Source of the DNA: an uncultured Christensenellaceae bacterium
GTDB lineage: Bacteria; Bacillota; Clostridia; Christensenellales; Pumilibacteraceae
Direction: 5' to 3'
DNA length: 17,473 bases
NCBI GenBank assembly: GCA_910588155.1
Contig: CAJUPB010000021.1
Span: 1 to 17,473 of the forward strand
Below the pieces are notes generated by a model, which was given only the letters and a program-made list of their open reading frames with translations, made no database searches and had not been told where the DNA came from. The translations under genes were made by a program, and so were the position numbers. Positions 11,112 through 17,473 of the stretch are shown here, one piece after another. Position 1 is the stretch's first letter. Every line of letters starts with the position of its first letter.

Positions 11112-14100
11112 ATCTGTTTCCTTCCTTTTGCTTTATCGATATATTCAAGCGCAAGCATTGCCGCAAGACTCGCTATGCTCACACCGAACAGAATTCCGAA
11201 CGAAACCTGCAACCCCGTGACCAACGGCTTCCACCAAGGCGTCAATTTGATGACGCGCGTTCCCGCCGAAAAGTCGTTCATCGCATTGGAATGAACTACG
11301 GTGTAAAGCACTCGGTGTGCGCTTTCTCTCATAGCCCAAGCCATTTCGGAATATCCGCCGTCTTTTACATAGTTGAAGTTTTCGTTACCTGTGTTCACCG
11401 TTCCGTCGGGAATGTCATTTCCGTAGTAAACGCCGCGCACGAAGCTGCCGTTATAGCAACTGTACGAGTCCGTAACCACGTGTCCCGTCATTCCGAACTC
11501 TCCGCGAAGAACGGTGTTCATAAAGCCGTGAACTCCCGTCCACATCATTCCTATGGAGTTGAGACCGCCCATAACACACTGTGCACCGCCGTCTTCTATG
11601 GCGATTTGGAACGACTTCATATACACTTCTCTGATTGTCTGTTCGTTTGCCCACGTCCAGCCGCCGCAACGATAGGTTTCTTGGTCGTTCAAGAAGCAGT
11701 GTTTAAGATATACGTATGTTCCTCTCGTTGCCATACCTTTCGTCATCTGCGCCGCTATCTGCCCCATAAGCACGGGGTCTTCGCTGTAATACTCGAAGTT
11801 TCTGCCGCCGTATGCGCTGCGGTGAGTATTCATTCCCATTCCGTAAAGTCCGGAATAGCCCGCCCACAGACAATCTTCGCCCCACTGTCTTCCGTAATAA
11901 TCGGCAAGAGTCAAATTGAACGTGGACGCCGCAAGTCCGTTGCAGGGATATACGACCGGTCTTTCGCTCTTTCTTTCGTCGTCCGTTCTGACCGCATATC
12001 CGCGGTTTACGTTATTGTTGCTGTTGACGTTATAGCGTTCCACGGGACCCGTGGCACCGTTGTGGTCGATGGTTTCCGGCTTGGCGATACTGTCGACTGC
12101 CGCCGTTTTGCGAAGTCCTGCGGACAGCAGAGCCACCGTGTCTTCCCAGGTGAGCTGGTCGAGCAGGTCGTCCCACATCGGGTCGTCGTAAGGTATCCAC
12201 TTGTCGTTTGTCGGATTGTTGTCGTCATCGCCGTATGCTCGCAAGTCTATGAGCGCGTACGAAGTTTTGGTCGAACCGTAAGTCGGATATTCTTCATTAC
12301 CCTCTCCTGCTTTCGGATTCCAGCTCTTGTCAAGGTCTTGCTGCATTTTATCCGTGGCGGTAACCATTACCTGCTCGTGCGTGCGCTCGTTGTCGGCGGT
12401 AAGTCCGAATTTGACCGTGCCCGCCCAATTGCTTCGCGTCACATATTCGAACGAATCCGCATTCGCACCCGCTCCCTCGTAGCGTTTGAGGTCGGCGTCG
12501 TCGAAACGGTTGGTTATCTCCGCAGACGTAACAGCGGATTTCGAATACGTCTTGTCGTCGAAACTCATATCATATTCCCATACAAGGTCGGCATTACCCG
12601 CCGCAGTCATTCCGTCGGAAACGTTCTTTCCCTTTGCCGCAAGAACGTTATTTACCGCATCGTGGGCATCTTTGCCTGCCGTTATGTAATATTTGCCGCC
12701 GTCCACTATATAGGTTTTTGCCTTGTTCGAATCGTAAGATGCAAATTCTCTTTCGCTGAAAGTAACATTCACCACTTCGCTTGCATTCGGTTCGAGCAAT
12801 CCCGTCTTGCCGAAGCCGACAAGCTCGACCGAAGCTTTTTCTATACCGTTTTCGATGTCGTACTGCGTATACGGCTTTTGCAGATAAATCTGCACTGTTT
12901 CTTTGCCTGCGACGCTTCCGTTGTTCGTAACTTTGACGGACACCGTGTAAATGTTGTCTTTAAGTTTGTTTGCCGCAGACTTATACGTTTTTTCCGCTTT
13001 CATATCCGAATACGAGAACTTTGTATAGGACAGCCCGTACCCGAAAGGATACGATATGACGTCGCCGTAAACAAAATCTCCGACGTTTTCCTTGTCTTTG
13101 AGAACGGTATCTTCATATCTCGTTTCGGCATAGCGGTAGCCCATATAGATACCTTCCTGATAAACTATATTTTTTCCGCTCGAAGCCGTTCTCGTAATCG
13201 TCCACTGCGTGACCGAATTGCTTTCGTCCACAAGCGTCGCATAGTTAGCGTGCACGGGATTCAGATAGTGATATTTCCAGAACGTATCCGAAAGTCTGCC
13301 CGACGGATTTACGTTTCCCGTCAGAATATCGCCGATTGCATATGCACCCACTTCTCCGTAAGTTCCCACCCACAAGAGCGCGTCTATGCCGTATTGCGCA
13401 TCGTCCGCAAAAGCACATTCGACGGGATTTGACGAGTTCATAAGCACAATGATTTTTTTGAAAACGCCTGCGTCTTTTTGCAGTTTAAGATTTTTCAAAA
13501 CGTCGGTTTCGCTCGGCGAAAGTTTAAGATAGTTGCCGTCGCCGAAATCGCTTTTGTCTCCGCCGTAAATCGTGGAATCGATGCCCTCGCCGCCGCTGCG
13601 CGAAAGCACGAAAATTGCCGCGTCCCCGTATGTCGGGTCGATTTTTGCGGTTGTGGAAATTTGGTCCCACTTTGCGTCGCCGATAGTCCACACGGTACCG
13701 ACCGTGCCCCCGCTCTTTTTTCTTCCGTAAGCGGCCTGATTGTCCTCGTACCAATCATACAAATCTGCGTTTACTTTCAATCCCGCTTCTTCCAGGCCGG
13801 TCTTCAATGTCACGAAATTTGCGCTGGAACCGCTGGAACCCGTGCCGCTGATTACGGGATTGGTCGACGAAACAGAAAAAAGACTTACGCCCGCTCCCGC
13901 TTTAAGGGGCAGCGCATTGTTGTTTTTCAAAAGAGTCGCACCTTCGGCAACGACGGTTTCGCCGTACACTTCGCCGTTTGCTTTGACTTCCGCCACACTG
14001 CCGAATGCGGACTTATAATATTCCTTGTCTTTGTCGGCATCCGACTCGTCCTGCACTATCTCCTGCGTCTTGGCGTTCAAAACGGTGTTTACCGCATCCT

Positions 14101-14212
14101 CGTTTTCGAACAGGATTATTCCGCCGACCATAAACACGCCGAAAACAAAAGTGAATACAATCGCGCATATCTTGGACGCAAGTTTCAATATATTCCTCAA
14201 TTTCAAACTCAT
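11108..14212 (-). CDS. Membrane-anchored GH3 glycosidase with permuted domain order (1034 aa)
   Basis: The domain order is inverted: the alpha/beta sandwich comes first (~85-390), then a fibronectin III-like domain (~400-515), then the TIM-barrel (~670-975). The probable acid/base is Glu209 (SRSGGEGID). The probable nucleophile is Asp915 (GHVVTDSYS). Other barrel motifs are GRNFEYYSEDP (803-813), KHCFLNDQE (837-845, usual KHF-NxQE) and a substrate Asp716. Permuted order is known in some rumen beta-glucosidases. One membrane helix lies at each end (~13-34 and ~1000-1022), so the enzyme should be tethered outside the cell at both ends. It is likely a beta-glucosidase or beta-xylosidase; specificity cannot be read. 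GGAGGTG precedes ATG 14212, which overlaps the upstream stop as ATGA. Confidence 0.9.
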   Translation of the reverse strand: MSLKLRNILKLASKICAIVFTFVFGVFMVGGIILFENEDAVNTVLNAKTQEIVQDESDADKDKEYYKSAFGSVAEVKANGEVYGETVVAEGATLLKNNNALPLKAGAGVSLFSVSSTNPVISGTGSSGSSANFVTLKTGLEEAGLKVNADLYDWYEDNQAAYGRKKSGGTVGTVWTIGDAKWDQISTTAKIDPTYGDAAIFVLSRSGGEGIDSTIYGGDKSDFGDGNYLKLSPSETDVLKNLKLQKDAGVFKKIIVLMNSSNPVECAFADDAQYGIDALLWVGTYGEVGAYAIGDILTGNVNPSGRLSDTFWKYHYLNPVHANYATLVDESNSVTQWTITRTASSGKNIVYQEGIYMGYRYAETRYEDTVLKDKENVGDFVYGDVISYPFGYGLSYTKFSYSDMKAEKTYKSAANKLKDNIYTVSVKVTNNGSVAGKETVQIYLQKPYTQYDIENGIEKASVELVGFGKTGLLEPNASEVVNVTFSEREFASYDSNKAKTYIVDGGKYYITAGKDAHDAVNNVLAAKGKNVSDGMTAAGNADLVWEYDMSFDDKTYSKSAVTSAEITNRFDDADLKRYEGAGANADSFEYVTRSNWAGTVKFGLTADNERTHEQVMVTATDKMQQDLDKSWNPKAGEGNEEYPTYGSTKTSYALIDLRAYGDDDNNPTNDKWIPYDDPMWDDLLDQLTWEDTVALLSAGLRKTAAVDSIAKPETIDHNGATGPVERYNVNSNNNVNRGYAVRTDDERKSERPVVYPCNGLAASTFNLTLADYYGRQWGEDCLWAGYSGLYGMGMNTHRSAYGGRNFEYYSEDPVLMGQIAAQMTKGMATRGTYVYLKHCFLNDQETYRCGGWTWANEQTIREVYMKSFQIAIEDGGAQCVMGGLNSIGMMWTGVHGFMNTVLRGEFGMTGHVVTDSYSCYNGSFVRGVYYGNDIPDGTVNTGNENFNYVKDGGYSEMAWAMRESAHRVLYTVVHSNAMNDFSAGTRVIKLTPWWKPLVTGLQVSFGILFGVSIASLAAMLALEYIDKAKGRKQI

Positions 14213-14691
14213 ACTTCACCTCCGACGGCAACTGTTTCTTTCTGTCTTTCCGCTTCTTTTTTGCTCTGTTTCAAGAACATTCCCGCAATGCCGATTCCGA
14301 AAACGGCTACGTAAAGCAGAATACACCACAAGTACCCGAAGTGCATCTGGAAAAACAGCGACAGCGAGATTCCGCCGAAAAATATCTGCGAAAAGTACAT
14401 GTAGCCGTAACGCATAAACATCAGAAACGACAAAAACTCGAAAAGAGTCGTTGCCGCCGCCGCATACGGCGCGGTTGTATCAAACACCGACAGTGCAATC
14501 CCCGCCGCAATCGCGACCACGGAAAAGAAAACTACCGTCCAATGAAAATAGCTTTCCCACGCAGGAAGCGTGAACCCTGCTATGTAAACACTCAACCGGG
14601 CAACAGACAAAATCACCGCAGCCGTCGTAAACCAGAATCCCAAAGCGCGCGACTTGAAGAATTCTTTTACGACTTTCAACACATCTTTCAT
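14209..14691 (-). CDS. Four-helix membrane protein heading the GH3 operon (160 aa)
   Basis: Predicted membrane helices lie at about 17-40, 49-70, 73-100 and 119-140, with a basic cytoplasmic tail (KQSKKEAERQK). There is no enzyme or transporter motif. It starts at ATG 14691 after GGGAGGG and ends in an ATGA overlap with the GH3 gene, so it is translated in step with it. A role in anchoring, exporting or sensing for the glycosidase is plausible from context only. It is the promoter-proximal gene. No known family is recognised. Confidence 0.8.
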   Translation of the reverse strand: MKDVLKVVKEFFKSRALGFWFTTAAVILSVARLSVYIAGFTLPAWESYFHWTVVFFSVVAIAAGIALSVFDTTAPYAAAATTLFEFLSFLMFMRYGYMYFSQIFFGGISLSLFFQMHFGYLWCILLYVAVFGIGIAGMFLKQSKKEAERQKETVAVGGEV

Positions 14692-14745
14692 TTTAACCCT
14701 CCCGAAAAAAATTTTCGATAAATCGAATTTTGAAAAGTTAAGTCT

Positions 14746-14773
14746 ATTATATACCCCCCCCCGTTGCTGTCAA
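14746..14773 (-). promoter_or_regulatory. GH3-operon promoter with a G9 tract in the spacer
   Basis: The -35 is TTGACA (14773-14768) and the -10 is TATAAT (14751-14746), both perfect. The spacer is 16 bp and includes nine consecutive G on the transcribed sense (14762-14754). Gain of one G would give the optimal 17 bp, and loss of one would give a poor 15 bp. Confidence 0.85.
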
Positions 14774-14801
14774 TTGCAATTTTTATACATTATATTGCAA
14801 T
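14773..14801. promoter_or_regulatory. Paired ATTGCAAT palindromes upstream of the GH3-operon promoter
   Basis: The two 8-bp palindromes (14773-14780 and 14794-14801) have start points 21 bp apart, two helical turns on one DNA face. The first touches the -35 box. This suggests a dimeric or tetrameric regulator; its identity is unknown and no regulator gene is adjacent. Confidence 0.55.
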
Positions 14802-14921
14802 TTTGTTTTTCGGCTGCTTTAATCGGTTTCCGGCGGGTTTTGCCTTTGTTCAAAACCGAAAAAAAGCCGAGACCGAAGTTTCGACTTTAAAAAAATCTTT
14901 TGCGTCGCCGTCAAAATTTTT

Positions 14922-14958
14922 CAATAAAAAAGAGCCGATTTTTTTCAATCGGCTCTTT
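14922..14958 (-). terminator. dnaN terminator
   Basis: A 12-bp stem AAAGAGCCGATT/AATCGGCTCTTT (14929-14958) is followed on the minus strand by TTTTTTATT. It lies about 22 bp beyond the dnaN stop. The rest of the 14802-14921 gap shows only a weak hairpin (GGTTTTG/CAAAACC) and no gene. Confidence 0.9.
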
Positions 14959-14980
14959 ATATTTACATATTCTTTATTTG

Positions 14981-16084
14981 TCAAATCATTCTGACGGGAA
15001 GTATCAGATATATAAAGTCTTCGGGCGAATCCGTCGGCACGACGACGCAGGGCGAAGAGGAATTCGTAAATTTGATTACGATATATTCCGATTGCACGAA
15101 TTTCAAAAGCTCCGCATAATAGCGCGCATTGAACGATATCGCTATATCCATACCCGTTACTTTCACGGGGATTTTCTCGGTTATATTACCCGCCTCGCTA
15201 GTGGAAGACAGCTGCATTACATTTTCCTTGACGTCGAAACGGACAAGATTGTTCTTTTCGCTTCTCGCAAGCAGCATAGCGCGTTCCAAACCGCTTTCGA
15301 ACTGCTCTTTCGGCACGGTCACGGTCGTATCGAAAGACGCGGGGATAATCTGTTTGTAGTTGATGAAGTCGCCGTCCAAAAGCCTGGAAGTTATCTTCGT
15401 ATGCACGAGGTCGACAAGCATATAGTTTCTCTGCAAAGAAATTTGCACGGGGTCGGATGAATCTTCCAAAAGACGCGCAATCTCGGTTATGCAACGCGCG
15501 GGAACTATTGCGCTCATCATAGCCGTGGTCTTTTCTATCGGCTTGACACATTTTGCCAAGCGGTATCCGTCCAACGCGACGCCCGTCACGGATACGTCGT
15601 CGATTTCCAAAAGCACACCCTTCAAAATGGGACGGGATTCGTCGGAGCTGACGGAAAAAGCAACCTTGTTTACAAGGTCTTTGAATTCGTTTTTGATTAT
15701 GAAAAACGACTGCGCGTCGTTAAGCTGTTTGATTTCGGGATATTCTTCCGCAGGCAAACATTGCAACACGCCCTCCGACTGCATATATCTGATTTTAAGC
15801 TGGTTGCCGTCCGCTATGGAAAGCTCTATCTGTTCTTTGTTCAGCTTGCGGACAAACTCCGAAAACAGTCTGCCGGGGACAACGGTTTCGCCCTCTATCT
15901 TGACGTCCGCAACAATACTCTTTTCTATCGCAAGTTCCAAATCTGTCGCCGTAAGCGTCAGCGTTCCCTGTTCGGCTTTGAGTTTTATGCCCTCCAAAAC
16001 GGGGTTTGTACTTCTTCCCGAAACCGCTTTTATAACCTTACCGACCGCGTCGGATAAATCGCTTCCGCTGCAAATAATCTTCAT
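14981..16084 (-). CDS. dnaN: DNA polymerase III beta subunit (sliding clamp)
   Basis: The 367-residue length and three-domain layout are normal for the clamp that tethers polymerase to DNA and serves as a docking platform. Typical signatures are MKIICSGSDLSDAVGKVIKA, NPVLEGIKLKA, LTATDLELAI, VVPGRLFSEFVRKL, SSDESRPILKGVLLE, ALDGYRLA, FNARYYAELLKF and the C-terminal YLILPVRMI. GGAG lies 6 nt before ATG 16084. It is a single-gene unit with its own promoter and terminator. dnaA, the usual upstream neighbour, is absent; a membrane protein gene lies there instead. The copy looks intact and ordinary, so it is probably the housekeeping gene. Confidence 0.97.
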   Translation of the reverse strand: MKIICSGSDLSDAVGKVIKAVSGRSTNPVLEGIKLKAEQGTLTLTATDLELAIEKSIVADVKIEGETVVPGRLFSEFVRKLNKEQIELSIADGNQLKIRYMQSEGVLQCLPAEEYPEIKQLNDAQSFFIIKNEFKDLVNKVAFSVSSDESRPILKGVLLEIDDVSVTGVALDGYRLAKCVKPIEKTTAMMSAIVPARCITEIARLLEDSSDPVQISLQRNYMLVDLVHTKITSRLLDGDFINYKQIIPASFDTTVTVPKEQFESGLERAMLLARSEKNNLVRFDVKENVMQLSSTSEAGNITEKIPVKVTGMDIAISFNARYYAELLKFVQSEYIVIKFTNSSSPCVVVPTDSPEDFIYLILPVRMI

Positions 16085-16120
16085 ATTCTGCTCCTTTTCA
16101 TAGGGTTGCCCTTTTGTTTA

Positions 16121-16149
16121 ATTATATAGCTTCGCGCCTTTTTTGTCAA
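16121..16149 (-). promoter_or_regulatory. dnaN promoter
   Basis: The -35 is TTGACA (16149-16144), the spacer is 17 bp and the -10 is TATAAT (16126-16121), a full consensus. The leader is about 30 nt. Confidence 0.9.
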
Positions 16150-16216
16150 CTTTCTTTCAAGCCGTTTGCGACAAGTTTCTCTTCCTTTCCGATATTTTGC
16201 CCCTCGCGCGAGAACA

Positions 16217-17365
16217 TCACGCGGCGGCTTCTTTCGGATACTTGACTTTGCAGTAAATCAAAAACACCGCCCATAAAATCATCAATACGGCAGATACGCC
16301 GACGCAGACATATCCCGTTATTTTTCCCAGATGATAGTTGCTGTTCTCGGCTTCCTCCGCATCGCCGACGGAAAGATAGACCGTTCCGTTGTCCTCGGAA
16401 CGCAATCCCATCACATACAGTCTTTTTCCGAGAGTACCGCCTCCCACGCAGACAGCAACTTTGTCACCCTCCTTGATTTTGTAAAGGGCTTTCTTGTCGA
16501 CTTTTCTGAAAACAATCGAACTCAAATAATACTCGCTTTCGTCGTCGACCAACCGAATTTTGCAATTATCGGAATAAACGGCAATACTTTCCACCGTTCC
16601 CGTAATTTCGTATTCGGTAAAACTTACGGGTTCCGAAAAATATAAAATCAATGCGCCCAATCCGACAGATAACAGCGCAAGACCGAAACAAGTCCACGCC
16701 ATCACTTTGAAAGAAGTTCTCTTCATATTTTTTATATAATACGAATTTTTTTTGAATTTTTGCGCTGCCGTCTTGCTGTCCGTAAAAGAAATGCCGCGAG
16801 ACGTAAGCATTTGCGCCAAATTGTCGAGTCCGACAATTCCTTCGCAACTAAACAGTTTTTTCCCGTCGGCGTCGTATCCGACAAGTCCGTTAAGACTGTT
16901 AAGACCTTTCGGAGAATATCCGGGAACACCGTATAAAAGCCCGTCATATTCGAAAAACGCAATCTCTTCGTATTTTACGACTTTCCTTTTGGAATATCTT
17001 ATTATCGTTATCTTTTCTTCATCGAAGGTTTCATAGCATAACAGTGCTCGCGTCAGTCCGAAAACCGAAAGTCCGCCCAGTGCGCCCGTAATGCCGACAG
17101 TCAAGCCGAGGAGCAAACCCCAATTCTGCGGTCTCGACAGCAAAAGCGCCAAAGAGCCGCCGACCATTGCCGCAAAAAACAAACTCGCCGCAATCAAAAA
17201 AAAGTATTTCAATATTTTCGGCGTTTGCGTACGGTTTTGTCTGTCTGTTTTCTTATTCTCCTTTTCCACGGCAGCATTTATCCCCTTGTAAACAAGCGGT
17301 AATATAATCATTATTGCCGTACTTACGACTATCGGAGTTATTATATGAGACATTGCCAACATCAT
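16217..17365 (-). CDS. Polytopic membrane protein with a DUF3592-like extracytoplasmic domain (382 aa)
   Basis: The start is taken as ATG 17365 (MMLAMSHIITPIVVSTAIMI); the longer frame to 17437 reads through the promoter. Membrane helices lie near 8-28, 53-77, 83-110, 220-243 and 350-373. Between the third and fourth is a probable cytoplasmic beta-rich domain (YETFDEEKITIIRYSKRKVV, KKLFSCEGIVGL) with the look of a bacterial PH-like domain. Between the fourth and fifth is a domain (TEYEITGTVESIAVYSD, YKIKEGDKVAVCVGG) resembling DUF3592. Function unknown; envelope role inferred. No ribosome site precedes the start, and the -10 box is 7 nt away, so the mRNA is probably leaderless. Confidence 0.75.
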   Translation of the reverse strand: MMLAMSHIITPIVVSTAIMIILPLVYKGINAAVEKENKKTDRQNRTQTPKILKYFFLIAASLFFAAMVGGSLALLLSRPQNWGLLLGLTVGITGALGGLSVFGLTRALLCYETFDEEKITIIRYSKRKVVKYEEIAFFEYDGLLYGVPGYSPKGLNSLNGLVGYDADGKKLFSCEGIVGLDNLAQMLTSRGISFTDSKTAAQKFKKNSYYIKNMKRTSFKVMAWTCFGLALLSVGLGALILYFSEPVSFTEYEITGTVESIAVYSDNCKIRLVDDESEYYLSSIVFRKVDKKALYKIKEGDKVAVCVGGGTLGKRLYVMGLRSEDNGTVYLSVGDAEEAENSNYHLGKITGYVCVGVSAVLMILWAVFLIYCKVKYPKEAAA

Positions 17366-17372
17366 AAATTTT

Positions 17373-17401
17373 ATTATATCACTTTTTTTGCAAAATGGCA
17401 A
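17373..17401 (-). promoter_or_regulatory. Promoter of the membrane protein gene
   Basis: The -35 is TTGCCA (17401-17396), the spacer is 17 bp and the -10 is TATAAT (17378-17373). Transcription would begin at or one base before ATG 17365. Confidence 0.75.
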
Positions 17402-17473
17402 GTAAAACGTATATTCGTTATGATGTTTGTCAAGCATTTTTCAGTAACTTTTTGAATTTTTTTGAAAAAATCT

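Noticed and set aside
11291..13432. Long plus-strand frame of 713 codons opposite the GH3 gene
   Set aside because: It is a mirror of the G+C-rich GH3 coding strand. The minus frame has clear GH3 motifs; the plus frame has Arg/Val/His-rich shadow composition.

Overview
The window looks like a chromosomal segment of an uncultured anaerobic Firmicute, probably a gut Clostridia or Christensenellales-like lineage. Reasons are the strong AGGAG-type ribosome sites, sigma-A-like TTGACA/TATAAT promoters, a Firmicute-type DnaN and lipoprotein signal, and the polysaccharide-degrading genes. The lineage call is inference from sequence style only.

Positions 1-6576 are mobile DNA: two related small integrative elements in tandem, both ending in the 3' part of a tRNA-Thr(CGT) gene (att copies at 3338-3383 and 6531-6576, 3193 bp apart). 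Element 1 enters from the left edge and ends at 3383. Element 2 fills 3384-6576. They share a backbone (a 55-bp promoter-upstream repeat, a ~929-bp block of small genes, and the right end with terminator and att) but differ in between. Element 1 has a phage-like repressor switch (leaderless XRE gene, divergent operon promoter, repeated CCGATT operators) and several small unknown genes. In element 2 that segment is replaced by a ParE/RelE-type toxin-antitoxin pair, and its integrase keeps only the catalytic domain. No relaxase or capsid gene is visible, so these look like minimal, non-autonomous elements.

The most unusual feature is a variable locus present in both elements. A conserved upstream region carries a strong + strand promoter, followed by a short, structured, apparently non-coding RNA with its own terminator. 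A small basic protein gene is transcribed convergently, and its stop codon lies inside the RNA's terminator hairpin. The RNA and the protein both differ completely at the DNA level between the elements, while the geometry is kept. This suggests an exchangeable RNA-protein cassette, perhaps toxin-antitoxin-like or regulatory. The protein gene is preceded by a conserved leader with a 17-bp-stem hairpin.

Positions 6577-17473 are chromosome. On the minus strand, running right to left, they hold a polytopic membrane protein (17365-16217), dnaN (16084-14981), and a three-gene operon joined by ATGA overlaps: a four-helix membrane protein, a membrane-anchored GH3 glycosidase with permuted domain order, and a CBM-like lipoprotein. 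A zinc-ribbon protein (8306-6651) follows. Between the last two, on the + strand, is an A+T-rich alpha/beta hydrolase with its own promoter and terminator, possibly acquired. The GH3 operon promoter has a nine-base G:C run in its 16-bp spacer, which makes it a candidate slippage-controlled promoter. Its genes probably work together at the cell surface in oligosaccharide capture and hydrolysis.
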